From MH13 sp042140245 (lineage in GTDB: Bacteria; Pseudomonadota; Alphaproteobacteria; Rhizobiales; MH13), in the NCBI RefSeq assembly GCF_042140245.1, contig NZ_CP159483.1, positions 744,001 through 808,000 on the forward strand: 64,000 bases of DNA. Direction: 5' to 3'. Both the position numbers and the translations under genes were made by a program. Under the pieces are notes generated by a model that made no database searches, was not told the DNA's origin, and saw only the letters and a list, made by a program, of their open reading frames with translations. How positions within the stretch are numbered: position 1 is the stretch's first letter; each line of letters begins with the position of its first letter. Below are positions 15,748 through 26,566 of this stretch, piece by piece.

Positions 15748-18054
15748 TTATACACTCACATTGTAGGCCGACAGCACTGCCATGTTGACGATCTCGGTAT
15801 CGCGCGCGCCGAGGCGGGCAATCTGGATCGGTTTATCAAGGCCAACCAGCAGCGGGCCAATCACCGTTGATCCGCCCAGTTCCTCAAGCATTTTTGTGGC
15901 GATGGATGCCGAGTGAAACGCTGGCATCACAAGCACATTGGCAGGCGCGGTAAGGCGGCAGAACGGGTACTGCTCCATCACATCCATATTGAGCGCCACA
16001 TCAGCGTTCATCTCACCATCATACTCAAAATCGACACGGCGCTTGTCCAAGATACGCACCGCTTCCTGCACCCGATCCGAGCGCTCGCCTGATGGGTGCC
16101 CAAAAGTGGAGTAGGCCAGCATCGCAACGCGCGGCTCATAGCCAAGACGACGGGCAACACCAGCAGCCTCTTCGGCGATGTCAGCCAGTTCCTCTGACGT
16201 CGGCATGTCGTGTACGGCCGTGTCGGCAATCAGCACCGTCCGACCGCGGCACAAGGCCAGCGAAGCACCAATGACGCGGTGACCAGGCTTCACATCAACA
16301 ACACGGCGCACCGCTTGCAACGCCACCGAATAGTTGCGCGTGGTGCCAGTGATCATGGAGTCGGCTTCGCCCATCGCCACCATAGCCGCACCGAAATAGT
16401 TACGGTCTGTGTTCACCATGCGCTGGCAATCGCGATAGAGGAACCCTTTGCGCTGCAGGCGCTGATACAAGAATTCAGCATAGTCTTCCTGGCGACGCGA
16501 GGTACGCGCATTGGCGATGGTTAGGCCCGCCAGATCAATACCAGCCTCTTCAGCGACACGTTTGATTTCATCCTCACGGCCAACCAAAATCGCCTGTCCG
16601 AGGCCCTGATTGGTGAACGAAACAGCAGCGCGCATCACCTGCTCTTCTTCGCCCTCTGCAAAAACGACGTGCTTTTGCAGGCGTTTGACTCGCTCATAGA
16701 TGCGGTTGAGAACGCCAGCCACAGGATCACGTCGGGCGGAAAGCTGGGCGCGGTATTCGCCCTCATCGACCACCGGGCGACGGGCAACACCGGAGTCAAC
16801 GGCAGCTTTGGCAACCGCAGCTGGGATCGCTGCGATCAGGCGCGGATCAAAGGGAACGGGGATGATGTAGTTCGGCCCAAACCTCGGCCGAGCCCCCTGA
16901 TAGGCTGAGGCCACCTCATCGGGTACGTCTTCGCGTGCCAACTCGGCAAGCGCGTTGGCTGCCGCGATTTTCATGTCATCGTTGATCGTTGTCGCTCGCA
17001 CATCCAACGCACCACGGAAGATGTAAGGAAAGCCAAGAACGTTGTTGACCTGATTGGGGTAGTCCGATCGACCTGTTGCAACGATGGCATCATCACGTAC
17101 TTCGGCCACTTGCTCTGGTGTGATTTCTGGATCGGGGTTGGCCATCGCAAAGATGATCGGATTGTCGGCCATGGTCATCACCATGTCCTGCGTCAGCGCG
17201 CCTTTGACTGAGAGGCCGAAGAACACATCGGCGCCCTTCACAGCTTCTTCCAATGTCCGGTCTTTGGTGGCCACCGCATGGGCTGCTTTCCACTGATTCA
17301 TCCCGGCTTCGCGGCCCTGATAGATCACGCCCTTGGTGTCGCAGAGCGTGATGTTTTCTGCTGGCATACCGTAGGCTTTGATCAGCTCAATGCAGGCGAT
17401 GGCTGCAGAACCTGCACCATTGCAGACAAGTTTGGTGTCTTTGATGTCACGGTTGGTGAGGTCCAACGCATTGATGAGGCCCGCCATCGCGATGATGGCT
17501 GTGCCATGCTGATCGTCATGAAAGACCGGTATATCCATCTCTTCGCGCAGACGGCTTTCAATGATGAAACAGTCCGGGGCTTTGATGTCTTCCAGATTGA
17601 TGCCGCCAAACGACGGGCCGAGATGCTTCACCGCATTGATGAACTCTTCCACATCGTCGGTGTCGACTTCCAAATCGATGGAATCGACATCAGCAAAGCG
17701 CTTAAAGAGCACCGCCTTGCCTTCCATCACAGGTTTGGAAGCGAGCGCGCCAAGATTGCCAAGACCCAAGATCGCCGTGCCATTCGAAATGACTGCAACC
17801 ATGTTGCCACGCGAGGTGTAGTCAAAAGCAACATCTGGGTTGGCGGCAATAGCCTCCACTGGCACCGCTACGCCTGGCGAATACGCCAACGACAAATCCC
17901 GCTGCGTGGCCATGGGTTTTGTGGGGACAACTTCCAGTTTTCCAGGGCGGCCTTGGGCGTGAAAATCAAGCGCATCTTGATCGGTGATCGCTGGGCGTTT
18001 GCTGCCAAATGTACTGCGAGATTTGTGCGGATCTTTGATCGGTTCTTTCGCCAT
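15748..18054 (-). CDS. maeB: NADP-type malic enzyme with phosphotransacetylase-like domain
   Basis: 768 residues: malic enzyme N-terminal and NAD-binding domains (about 1-430; YSPGVAVPVEAIA, FHDDQHGTAII, VCNGAGSAAIACIELI) fused to a phosphotransacetylase-like domain (about 440-768; VVFAEGEEEQVMRAA, GPLLVGLDKPIQI). It decarboxylates malate to pyruvate with NADP reduction, feeding acetyl-CoA synthesis and NADPH supply. The fused C-terminal domain is typical of rhizobial and enteric MaeB and is thought to be regulatory rather than a true Pta. It is divergent from mutS, with about 180 bases between the starts. Confidence 0.95.
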   Translation of the reverse strand: MAKEPIKDPHKSRSTFGSKRPAITDQDALDFHAQGRPGKLEVVPTKPMATQRDLSLAYSPGVAVPVEAIAANPDVAFDYTSRGNMVAVISNGTAILGLGNLGALASKPVMEGKAVLFKRFADVDSIDLEVDTDDVEEFINAVKHLGPSFGGINLEDIKAPDCFIIESRLREEMDIPVFHDDQHGTAIIAMAGLINALDLTNRDIKDTKLVCNGAGSAAIACIELIKAYGMPAENITLCDTKGVIYQGREAGMNQWKAAHAVATKDRTLEEAVKGADVFFGLSVKGALTQDMVMTMADNPIIFAMANPDPEITPEQVAEVRDDAIVATGRSDYPNQVNNVLGFPYIFRGALDVRATTINDDMKIAAANALAELAREDVPDEVASAYQGARPRFGPNYIIPVPFDPRLIAAIPAAVAKAAVDSGVARRPVVDEGEYRAQLSARRDPVAGVLNRIYERVKRLQKHVVFAEGEEEQVMRAAVSFTNQGLGQAILVGREDEIKRVAEEAGIDLAGLTIANARTSRRQEDYAEFLYQRLQRKGFLYRDCQRMVNTDRNYFGAAMVAMGEADSMITGTTRNYSVALQAVRRVVDVKPGHRVIGASLALCRGRTVLIADTAVHDMPTSEELADIAEEAAGVARRLGYEPRVAMLAYSTFGHPSGERSDRVQEAVRILDKRRVDFEYDGEMNADVALNMDVMEQYPFCRLTAPANVLVMPAFHSASIATKMLEELGGSTVIGPLLVGLDKPIQIARLGARDTEIVNMAVLSAYNVSV

Positions 18055-18237
18055 TGGCGCGCGTTCCTACCTTGAAAGTCTTGTTTCTTGTTGTTGGTGG
18101 GCACGGACCTTAGGAGTGGTTGGCGCGAAGAGGAAGTGCAGTGCAGCAAAAAACCGGAAGCTTTCGCCCAAAGGCTATACACGGCTTTCGGTACGGCGGG
18201 TTGTGGTGTTTGACCGCCCATTTGCTAGAAAAGACCC

Positions 18238-20967
18238 ATGGACGCCGCCACACCTCCTTCCAGCGCAGACGCGAACACTGCCACCATGCCCGATACGGCC
18301 GGTGCAACACCCGTTATGGCGCAATATCTGGAGATCAAAGCGGCGAACGCGGACAGCCTGCTTTTCTTCCGTATGGGGGACTTTTACGAGCTGTTCTTTG
18401 ATGATGCGGCCATTGCTGCGCAGGTGCTTGGCATCGCCCTTACCAAGCGCGGCAAGCATCAAGGCCAAGACATTCCGATGGCCGGTGTTCCCGTGCACGC
18501 CGCCGACGATTATCTGCAAAGGTTGATCGCTGCGGGAAACAAAGTTGCCGTTTGCGAACAAATCGAGGACCCGGCAGAGGCCAAAAAGCGTGGCTCGAAA
18601 GCGGTGGTCAAACGCGACGTCGTGCGGCTGGTCACGCCTGGAACCTTAACCGAAGACACGCTTTTACCACCACGCGCCTCCAATTGGTTGGTGTCGCTGG
18701 CTCCAGATGCGGGTGGTCAAACCATAGGTATGGCTTGGCTTGATCTTTCCACCGGCACGTTCCGTTTGAGCGCTATGGAAACTGATCGCATCGAGGCAGA
18801 ACTTGCTCGCTTGGCACCAGCGGAGACACTCTATCCCGACACAATTGATCCCGACGGACCTCTTCAAGACGCGCTTCACCGATTGGGTGGCGCACTGTCG
18901 CCGCAACCTGGCGCTGTGTTTCACGGTGGACAGGCCGGCGAGAAAGTCGCCCGTGCCTTTGGTGTCGCATCAGCTGACGCGTTCGGTGAACTCTCACGAT
19001 GTGAGCTGCGCGCAGCATCAGCCCTGATCGGCTATGTGGAGCGCACACAAAAGCAGGCTTTTGCCAGTCTACAGGCGCCGCAACGCGAGCGTTCGGGCGG
19101 CACCATGGCCATTGATGAAGCCACACGCGCCAGCCTTGATTTGGTGCGTTCACGCTCTGGTGAAAATGCCACGACATTGCTGAGTGCCATTGATGCCTGC
19201 GTAACGTCTGCTGGAACGCGTCGGCTGGCAGACCAACTGTCTGCGCCTTTGACAGACTTGGGCATCATCAGCGACCGTCACGATGCCATCGCATGGTTGG
19301 CGGACGACCCGGCCATTCGCGCCGATATCCGCACAAGCCTCAGGGGCGCACCAGATATCTCACGCGCGCTGTCACGGGTCATGCTTGGTCGGGCCGGGCC
19401 ACGCGATTTGGTCGCGATGGGTGCAGCGCTCGATCAGGCGGGTATGGTTCATGACCTGCTTGGTGAGGAACTGCCGTCTCTTGCCGCAGAGGCCAGAAAA
19501 GCACTTGCTGAACGCCCTAACGCGCTTGCTGGGCGTTTGGTTGACGAGCTGTCCGATAGCCCGCCCTTGCTCGCCCGTGATGGCGGTTTTGTCGCTGAGG
19601 GCATTGATCCAGATCTCGATGCGGCGCGATCTCTTCGCGATGATGCACGCAAAGTGATTGCCGGGCTGCAATCTACCTACAGTGCCCAAACGCAGGCCAA
19701 GTCGCTGAAAATCAAGCACAACGGCGTGCTTGGCTATTTCATCGAAGTGCCCACGCTACAAGCTGGCCCTTTGCAGGATCAGGCGGAAACCTTTTTTCAC
19801 CGCCAAACCATGGCCAATGCCATGCGGTTCTCCACCAAGGAACTTGCAGAGCTCGAAGCGAAGATCGCCAGTGCAGGCGCGCGAGCGGTAGCGCTCGAAG
19901 TGGCACGCTTTGAGGCACTGTGCGAGGCGGTGAAAGACAACCGGCTCGCTATCCAAGGCGTGGCTGATGCACTCTCAACACTTGATGTCGCTGCCGGACT
20001 GGCGGAAACAGCGGTGCGCGAAAACCATGTTCGCCCGCAGATGCGCGATGATCAAAGCTTCGCGATTGAGGCGGGTCGCCATCCGGTGGTTGAAAAGGTG
20101 ATGAAGCAAGACGGCAAAGAACGCTTTGTTGCCAATGATTGCGCCTTGGATGATGGCGCCGTTCACCTGGTTACCGGCCCCAATATGGGCGGCAAATCCA
20201 CCTTTTTGCGGCAGAACGCCTTGATTGCAGTCTTGGCGCAGGCGGGCGCTTTTGTGCCTGCGACCTCGGCCACCATCGGCATTGTCGATGCGTTGTTCAG
20301 CCGTGTCGGAGCTGCCGATGATCTGGCGCGTGGGCGCTCCACCTTCATGGTCGAGATGGTGGAGACGGCAGCCATCTTGCACCAAGCCAGCCCGCGCTCC
20401 CTGGTGATTCTTGATGAAATAGGTCGCGGCACGGCCACCTATGATGGGCTTTCAATTGCTTGGGCGTGTGTGGAGCATTTGCATGATCAAAGCCAATGTC
20501 GCGCACTCTTCGCCACGCACTATCATGAACTAACTGTGCTAGCTGAACGTTTGGACCGGGTCGACAATCGCACCCTGAAGGTCAAAGAGTGGGAAGGCGA
20601 TGTGATCTTTCTGCACGAGGTGGTGCCAGGTGCGGCAGATCGTTCCTACGGGCTCCAAGTGGCCAAGCTTGCCGGTCTGCCATCACCGGTGATCGCACGG
20701 GCCCGTGCGGTTCTTGATCACCTGGAGACACGCCAAGACAGTGGCGAAAGAGCCTCCAGCGATGACGGCTTGTTTGAGGGTCTTCCGCTCTTTTCCGCTG
20801 CAAAACCGGTCGCTGCCAGCACAGAACCAACGCCAGAGCAGATAGAGGCAGCGGCTCATGCCAAGCTTTCGGCGCTTTTTGAAGGGCATGACCCGGACCA
20901 AATGACCCCACGCCAAGCGCTCGATTTCGTCTATGATCTTGCCAAACAGCTGAAAGATTCCGCCTGA
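18238..20967 (+). CDS. mutS: DNA mismatch repair protein MutS
   Basis: 909 residues. The mismatch-binding domain I has the Phe-Tyr-Glu motif in RMGDFYELFFDDA (about 43-55). Connector, lever and clamp domains follow. The C-terminal ATPase has Walker A GPNMGGKSTFLRQNA (about 647-661), Walker B LVILDEIGRGTATYDG and ATHYHELT. MutS recognises base mismatches and small loops and recruits MutL. A short N-terminal extension (PPSSADANTATM) precedes the conserved MAQYLEIKAAN. It is followed by glnD after two bases, an order conserved in rhizobia. Confidence 0.97.
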   Translation: MDAATPPSSADANTATMPDTAGATPVMAQYLEIKAANADSLLFFRMGDFYELFFDDAAIAAQVLGIALTKRGKHQGQDIPMAGVPVHAADDYLQRLIAAGNKVAVCEQIEDPAEAKKRGSKAVVKRDVVRLVTPGTLTEDTLLPPRASNWLVSLAPDAGGQTIGMAWLDLSTGTFRLSAMETDRIEAELARLAPAETLYPDTIDPDGPLQDALHRLGGALSPQPGAVFHGGQAGEKVARAFGVASADAFGELSRCELRAASALIGYVERTQKQAFASLQAPQRERSGGTMAIDEATRASLDLVRSRSGENATTLLSAIDACVTSAGTRRLADQLSAPLTDLGIISDRHDAIAWLADDPAIRADIRTSLRGAPDISRALSRVMLGRAGPRDLVAMGAALDQAGMVHDLLGEELPSLAAEARKALAERPNALAGRLVDELSDSPPLLARDGGFVAEGIDPDLDAARSLRDDARKVIAGLQSTYSAQTQAKSLKIKHNGVLGYFIEVPTLQAGPLQDQAETFFHRQTMANAMRFSTKELAELEAKIASAGARAVALEVARFEALCEAVKDNRLAIQGVADALSTLDVAAGLAETAVRENHVRPQMRDDQSFAIEAGRHPVVEKVMKQDGKERFVANDCALDDGAVHLVTGPNMGGKSTFLRQNALIAVLAQAGAFVPATSATIGIVDALFSRVGAADDLARGRSTFMVEMVETAAILHQASPRSLVILDEIGRGTATYDGLSIAWACVEHLHDQSQCRALFATHYHELTVLAERLDRVDNRTLKVKEWEGDVIFLHEVVPGAADRSYGLQVAKLAGLPSPVIARARAVLDHLETRQDSGERASSDDGLFEGLPLFSAAKPVAASTEPTPEQIEAAAHAKLSALFEGHDPDQMTPRQALDFVYDLAKQLKDSA

Positions 20968-20969
20968 TC

Positions 20970-23885
20970 ATGCCTGCCAGACGCCCCCGCACAATGCCCA
21001 AATTGGTACGCCGCGATGATGCTCCGCCGCTTTTGGACAGTGAAACGCTCTATGTGGAGATGCGCGACACGATCGAAGAGGCTGGCTCCTACGATGATGC
21101 GCACGCCCGGCTGATCCCCATCGTAAAAGCCGCTGTCGTGCACATCCTGCAGACGGCCGAAGCACTGCTTTTAGAGGATCGCGGTGGCCTTGCGTGCGCG
21201 CAACGTCTTTCTCTGGCCGAAGACACGCTCATCAAGACGCTCTATCGTGTGGTGACTGAATACCGCTATCCCCTAGTGAACCCCTCGCAAGGCGAACGCA
21301 TTACGGTCTGTGCGGTCGGTGGCTATGGCCGTGGCACGCTTGGGCCCCAATCGGATATCGATCTGCTCTTTTTGCGGCCCGCCAAGCAGACACCTTGGGG
21401 CGAGCAGGTGGTCGAAAGCTTGCTCTATTTCCTTTGGGATTGTGGTTTCAAAGTTGGTCACGCCACCCGCACTGTGGATGAATGCGTGAAGCTTGCCAAA
21501 ACGGACATGACCATCCGTACTGCCTTGCTTGAAACGCGCTTCATTCTTGGCGATCAGCCGCTGTTCGAAACCTTTCAAACCGCCTTTCAAGACCAGGTGG
21601 TGAAAGGTTCAGCTGCCGAGTTCGTGTCCGCCAAACTCGGTGAGCGCGATGGGCGTCACAAAAAACAAGGGTCATCGCGCTACGTCGTCGAGCCCAACGT
21701 GAAAGAGTCCAAAGGCGGGTTACGTGATCTCAACACGCTGTTTTGGATCGGCAAATATGTCTACCAAGTCGACACCGAAGCCGAATTGGTCACCAAAGGT
21801 GTTTTCACGCGGCGCGAATACAACGCCTTTGTCAAAGGCAGCGACTTTCTCTGGGCTACCCGCTGTCACATCCATTTCTTGATGCGCCGTCCTGATGATC
21901 GTCTGTCGTTTGATCTCCAGGGCGATATCGCGCAGCGCCTAGGCTACACCGACCATCCAGGCATGCAGCCGGTGGAACGCTTCATGAAGCACTATTTCTT
22001 GGTGGCCAAAGATGTTGGTGACCTGACGCGTATCCTGTGTGCACGCCTTGAGGAAAATGAAGCCAAGCAGACACCGATCCTTGATCGGATGCTAGGACCG
22101 CTGCGTCGCCGCAATGTGAAAAAGCTGCCGGCCAACAGTGACTTTGTGGTGGACACATCGCGCCTGAATGTCGCGCGCGAGACGGTGTTTTCAGAAGATC
22201 CGGTCAACCTTCTGCGTTTCTTTCAGCTGGCCGACAAATACGGGCTGGCGCTGCACCCCGATGCCACGCGACTGGTTACCCTGTCGCTGAAGCTGGTCAC
22301 ACCGGCCTTGAAAACCGATCCGGATGCCAACGCGATTTTCCTGGAGATTATCTGCTCAAAAAATAGACCTGAAGCAACGCTGCGCCGCATGAATGAAACC
22401 GGCTTTCTTGGTCGGTTTGTGCCTGATTTCGGCAAGGTCGTAGCGATGATGCAGTTCAACATGTACCACCACTATACGGTGGATGAGCATCTGCTGCGCA
22501 CCGTTGGCGTCCTTGCGCAAATCGAAACCGGTCATCTGAAGGAAGAGCACCCGCTTTCTGTTGTTCTGTTGCCAACCATCCAGAACCGGCGGGCCCTCTA
22601 TGTGGCTCTGTTTCTGCACGATATCGCCAAAGGCCGCCCACAGGATCACTCAACCGAAGGCGCGAAGATAGCCCGCCGCCTCTGCCCGCGTTTTGGCCTA
22701 TCCCCTAGTGAAACGGCTTTGGTGGCTTGGCTGATCGAAGACCATCTGGTCATGTCGATGACCGCGCAGTCGCGTGATCTCTCCGATCCAACCACCATCG
22801 AGACCTTTGCCGCCCGTGTCCAAACGTTGGAACGGCTGAAGCTGCTGCTCATTCTTACCGTCTGCGATATTCGCGCGGTCGGTCCAGGCGTTTGGAACGG
22901 TTGGAAAGGTCAGCTTCTGCGCACGCTCTACTATGAAACAGAGATCATCCTGACCGGCGGTCACTCTGAAGGCGCACGTGAACAGCGGGTTGCAGGGGCG
23001 CAGTCCATGCTGTTCGAAGCTCTGCCGGATTGGAGCGAGGATGAACGCAAGACGTATGCCGCCATGCATTACGCTCCCTACTGGCTGCGAACTGATCTGG
23101 ATCGCAAAATTGCTCATGCGCATCTGATCAAAGATGCTGACGAAGCAGGAAAAGCCTTTGCCTCACTGTCGGCAGTGCACAGTTTTGAGGGTGTGACAGA
23201 GATCGTGCTTTATACACCCGATCACCCACGTCTTCTTTCCACCATTGCAGCGGCGTGCGTGGCTGCCAAAGCTGATATTGTCGGTGCGCAAATCCACACA
23301 ACGTCAACTGGTAAGGCGCTTGATACCATCCTCATACGGCAGGAGTTCGAGCAAGAAGCTGATGAGCGGCGGCGGGCCGATCGTATTGCCGCCACGCTGG
23401 AAAGCGCCATGACGGGTGATGTTCATCTGCCACCGATGATGGCCGAAAAAGGAAAGGCAAAGGGACGCGTCCGCGCCTTCAAGGTGCCTGCCGAAGTGAT
23501 GATCGACAATCAGGGGTCGGAGCGTTTCACAGTGATCGAAGCGGCTGGACGCGACCGCCCCGGCCTGTTGCACGATTTGGCAAGCGCACTATCGGATCTT
23601 TCCCTCGACACGCATTCAGCCCATGTGGCAACCTTTGGCGAACGGGCGGTCGACGTCTTTTACGTGACCGATCTGATGGGTCAAAAAGTCACCAGTCGCG
23701 CCAAGCTGAACACCATTAAGCAGAGACTGGAAGAGGTCTTGGGTGGGACGCCAGCCAAACCGCGGCCAGCTGCCTTAGCGCGTCGTGGTCGCGGCAACAC
23801 GGCTGTGCCGGAATCCTCAGAACATGCACCATCCACACCCGCGCCGCGTCCTGCTCGGCGTTCCAAATCCAAAGCCCGCACGTAG
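20970..23885 (+). CDS. glnD: Bifunctional [protein-PII] uridylyltransferase / uridylyl-removing enzyme
   Basis: 971 residues. GlnD senses glutamine and uridylylates or deuridylylates PII, setting nitrogen control. The nucleotidyltransferase motif GGYGRGTLGPQSDIDLLFL (about 112-130) has the Gly-Ser..Asp-x-Asp pattern. The HD hydrolase domain has LHDIAKGRPQDHS (about 547-559). Two C-terminal ACT domains follow (TEIVLYTPDHPRLLSTIA and FTVIEAAGRDRPGLLHDLA), then a basic Pro/Ala-rich tail. It is tightly packed between mutS and murJ. Confidence 0.97.
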   Translation: MPARRPRTMPKLVRRDDAPPLLDSETLYVEMRDTIEEAGSYDDAHARLIPIVKAAVVHILQTAEALLLEDRGGLACAQRLSLAEDTLIKTLYRVVTEYRYPLVNPSQGERITVCAVGGYGRGTLGPQSDIDLLFLRPAKQTPWGEQVVESLLYFLWDCGFKVGHATRTVDECVKLAKTDMTIRTALLETRFILGDQPLFETFQTAFQDQVVKGSAAEFVSAKLGERDGRHKKQGSSRYVVEPNVKESKGGLRDLNTLFWIGKYVYQVDTEAELVTKGVFTRREYNAFVKGSDFLWATRCHIHFLMRRPDDRLSFDLQGDIAQRLGYTDHPGMQPVERFMKHYFLVAKDVGDLTRILCARLEENEAKQTPILDRMLGPLRRRNVKKLPANSDFVVDTSRLNVARETVFSEDPVNLLRFFQLADKYGLALHPDATRLVTLSLKLVTPALKTDPDANAIFLEIICSKNRPEATLRRMNETGFLGRFVPDFGKVVAMMQFNMYHHYTVDEHLLRTVGVLAQIETGHLKEEHPLSVVLLPTIQNRRALYVALFLHDIAKGRPQDHSTEGAKIARRLCPRFGLSPSETALVAWLIEDHLVMSMTAQSRDLSDPTTIETFAARVQTLERLKLLLILTVCDIRAVGPGVWNGWKGQLLRTLYYETEIILTGGHSEGAREQRVAGAQSMLFEALPDWSEDERKTYAAMHYAPYWLRTDLDRKIAHAHLIKDADEAGKAFASLSAVHSFEGVTEIVLYTPDHPRLLSTIAAACVAAKADIVGAQIHTTSTGKALDTILIRQEFEQEADERRRADRIAATLESAMTGDVHLPPMMAEKGKAKGRVRAFKVPAEVMIDNQGSERFTVIEAAGRDRPGLLHDLASALSDLSLDTHSAHVATFGERAVDVFYVTDLMGQKVTSRAKLNTIKQRLEEVLGGTPAKPRPAALARRGRGNTAVPESSEHAPSTPAPRPARRSKSKART

Positions 23886-23888
23886 CCG

Positions 23889-25475
23889 ATGAGTTTGCTG
23901 CGCAATTTTGCAACTGTTGGCGGTGCAACGCTGACCAGCAGGGTGCTTGGGTTCGTTCGCGATATTCTCATGGCGGCGGCTCTTGGCACCGGGCCAGTAG
24001 CTGACGCCTTTGTGGTTGCGTTCCGCTTTCCCAATCTTTTCCGCCGTTTGTTTGCCGAAGGGGCCTTTAACTCTGCCTTTGTGCCGCTCTTTGCGCGCAC
24101 GTTGGAAGGCGACGGCAAGGAGAGCGCTAAAGCATTTGCCCAAGAGGCAATGGCCGGATTGCTGACCGTTCTAGCTTTGGTGACCGCTGTCGCCATGATT
24201 GCGATGCCGATCCTCATGCTGGTACTTGCGCCAGGTTTCATCAGCGATTCAAACAAGTTCGATCTGACGGTTTTCCTCACGCGGATCACCTTTCCCTATC
24301 TGACGCTTGTCTCCATTTTGGCTTTGATTTCTGGCGTTTTGAATGGGCTCGGACGCTTTGCAGCGGCGGCTTTTGCGCCGACACTTCTGAATGTTGTCCT
24401 GATTGGTGTGTTATGGGTACTGCTTGCCGCTGGTTTGGCCGGTGAAGCTGAAGCCGGTATCTGGCTCGCCATCGGCGTTGTGATAGGCGGGTTTGCGCAG
24501 CTCGCGATGGTGATCGGTGATCTGCACCGCGCGGGCTTCTTGTTAAAGCTTGTGCGCCCGCGCTGGTCGGATCGCATGAAACGACTGGTTTCCCTCGGTG
24601 TGCCTGGGGTGATCGCTGGTGGTATCACGCAAATCAACATCGTGGTTGGGACCATGATTGCCTCGCTTCAGGCGGGCGCGGTGTCCTTGCTCTACTACGC
24701 CGACCGGCTCTACCAATTGCCGCTCGGTGTGGTCGGTATCGCGATTGGTGTGGTGTTGCTGCCGGAATTGTCACGACGTTTGAAAGCGGGTGATGACGAT
24801 GGTGTGAAGGATGCAAGCGAGCGATCGCTAGAGTTTGCCATGCTGCTCACCCTGCCAGCTGCAGTGGCGCTGGCTGCGATACCAATTCCTTTGGTTTCGG
24901 TGCTTTTTGAACGCGGTGCTTTCGGAGAGGAAGCACGCCTTGGAACCGCAGCGGCCTTGCAAGCTTTCGCAATCGGTCTACCGAGCTTTGTTTTGATCAA
25001 AGTGTTCTCACCGGCCTTCTTTGCCCGCGAAGATACCAAAACGCCGATGCTCATTGGTGGTCTCTCGGTCGCGGTTAACATTGCCTGTTCGTTGGCGCTG
25101 TTCCCGCTTATCGGCCATGTCGGGATAGCTCTGGCCACGAGCATCGCAGGCTGGGTTAACGCATTGGTTCTTTACTACCTCATTGCCAAACGGGGCTATT
25201 GGCATTTGGAGCGCGCACTTCTGTTGAAAGTTGCAATCCTTTTCGCGTGCGCCATCGCGATGGGTGCGCTTTTGATCAGTCTGGCAGGTGTTTTGGAGCC
25301 GCAACTCGTGGTTACCGCCCCGCTTTGGGTGCGTGTCATTGCGCTAGGCGCACTAGTGTTTGCCGGTATCATTACTTTCTTCGGACTTGCACACGTAACG
25401 GGTGCGGCGAAGCTTAGCGAAATGAAACGGTTGTTGACGCGCAAACCTGTCGCCAACGATGGCCATCTTGATTAG
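23889..25475 (+). CDS. murJ: Lipid II flippase MurJ
   Basis: 528 residues, a polytopic inner-membrane protein with about 14 hydrophobic segments. Family signatures are NFATVGGATLTSRVLGFVRD at the start, FPNLFRRLFAEGAFNSAFVP (about 48-67), and the Arg-bearing core SLLYYADRLYQLPLGVVGIA. It flips lipid-linked peptidoglycan precursor to the periplasm. It starts three bases after the glnD stop. Confidence 0.96.
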   Translation: MSLLRNFATVGGATLTSRVLGFVRDILMAAALGTGPVADAFVVAFRFPNLFRRLFAEGAFNSAFVPLFARTLEGDGKESAKAFAQEAMAGLLTVLALVTAVAMIAMPILMLVLAPGFISDSNKFDLTVFLTRITFPYLTLVSILALISGVLNGLGRFAAAAFAPTLLNVVLIGVLWVLLAAGLAGEAEAGIWLAIGVVIGGFAQLAMVIGDLHRAGFLLKLVRPRWSDRMKRLVSLGVPGVIAGGITQINIVVGTMIASLQAGAVSLLYYADRLYQLPLGVVGIAIGVVLLPELSRRLKAGDDDGVKDASERSLEFAMLLTLPAAVALAAIPIPLVSVLFERGAFGEEARLGTAAALQAFAIGLPSFVLIKVFSPAFFAREDTKTPMLIGGLSVAVNIACSLALFPLIGHVGIALATSIAGWVNALVLYYLIAKRGYWHLERALLLKVAILFACAIAMGALLISLAGVLEPQLVVTAPLWVRVIALGALVFAGIITFFGLAHVTGAAKLSEMKRLLTRKPVANDGHLD

Positions 25476-25531
25476 GGGCTGAAGACCCGCGATAAGGCGG
25501 GCCGCTTCTCAATCAAGCAGGACATACCGTC

Positions 25532-26566
25532 ATGAGTGAACCATCTGGGACCCCAGCTGGCACGACCTTCGAACCACGCGTCTTTTCTGGTGTTCAGCCT
25601 TCTGGTCAGCTGACGCTGGGCAACTATCTTGGTGCGATACGCAATTTCGTGCCGCTTCAAGACACACATGACTGCATCTACTGCATGGTGGATTTGCACG
25701 CGATCACGCAATGGCAAGACCCGACAGAGTTGGCACACGCAACACGCCAGGTAGCGGCGGCGTTCATGGCAGCCGGGGTAGATCCGGACAAGTCCCTTTT
25801 GTTCAACCAGTCGTTGGTTCCTCAACATGCCCAGCTTGGCTGGGTGTTTAACTGCGTTGCGCGTGTCGGTTGGCTCAACCGGATGACTCAATTCAAAGAG
25901 AAGGCTGGGAAGGATCAAGAAAACGCAAGCGTCGGTCTCTATGCTTACCCGACGCTTATGGCAGCCGATATCCTCCTTTACAAAGCGACCGCCGTGCCGG
26001 TTGGTGAAGACCAGAAGCAGCATTTGGAACTGACCCGCGATATCGCGCAGAAGTTCAACCACGACTGGGGCAAGGAGGTCTTCCCGATAACCGAGCCACT
26101 GATTTTGGGCGATGCCACGCGTGTTATGAGCCTGCGTGACGGGACGAAGAAGATGTCAAAGTCTGATCCGTCGGACCTTTCACGCATCAATCTCACCGAT
26201 GACCGCGATACCATTGCCAAGAAATTCAAAAAAGCGAAGACTGATCCCGAACCGTTGCCAGAAACCGTTGAAGGGCTGGAAGGCCGACCCGAAGCGCAGA
26301 ACCTGGTCGATATTTTTGCTGCATTGGCCGACATCTCGAAAGAGGATGTAATCCTTCAGTTCGGCGGCAAAGGTTTCGGAACGTTCAAGCCAGCTTTGGC
26401 GGAGGTTGCGGTTGGAAAGCTTGGACCGTTACGCGACGAAATGGAACGTCTTCTGTCTGACCCAGCGGAGATTGATTCGATCCTTCATAAGGGCGCACAG
26501 CGAGCGCAGGCCGTGGCTGCACCGGTGCTTGATGAGGTCTACGATGTTCTTGGACTGGTCCGCTAA
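25532..26566 (+). CDS. trpS: Tryptophan--tRNA ligase
   Basis: 344 residues, class I aminoacyl-tRNA synthetase. The HIGH-like motif lies in GVQPSGQLTLGNYLGAI (about 19-35) and the KMSKS loop in GTKKMSKSDPSDLSR (about 205-219). Other family segments are MVDLHAITQWQDP, LMAADILLYKATAVPVGEDQ and LGDATRVMSLRDG. It charges tRNA-Trp. A 10-bp inverted repeat spans the stop codon and the intergenic segment after it (CTAACAACAG and CTGTTGTTGG), but it lacks a T run. Confidence 0.97.
   Translation: MSEPSGTPAGTTFEPRVFSGVQPSGQLTLGNYLGAIRNFVPLQDTHDCIYCMVDLHAITQWQDPTELAHATRQVAAAFMAAGVDPDKSLLFNQSLVPQHAQLGWVFNCVARVGWLNRMTQFKEKAGKDQENASVGLYAYPTLMAADILLYKATAVPVGEDQKQHLELTRDIAQKFNHDWGKEVFPITEPLILGDATRVMSLRDGTKKMSKSDPSDLSRINLTDDRDTIAKKFKKAKTDPEPLPETVEGLEGRPEAQNLVDIFAALADISKEDVILQFGGKGFGTFKPALAEVAVGKLGPLRDEMERLLSDPAEIDSILHKGAQRAQAVAAPVLDEVYDVLGLVR

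Noticed and set aside
17278..18075. 265-codon open frame antisense to maeB
   Set aside because: Opposite the conserved malic enzyme domain, and no family resemblance.
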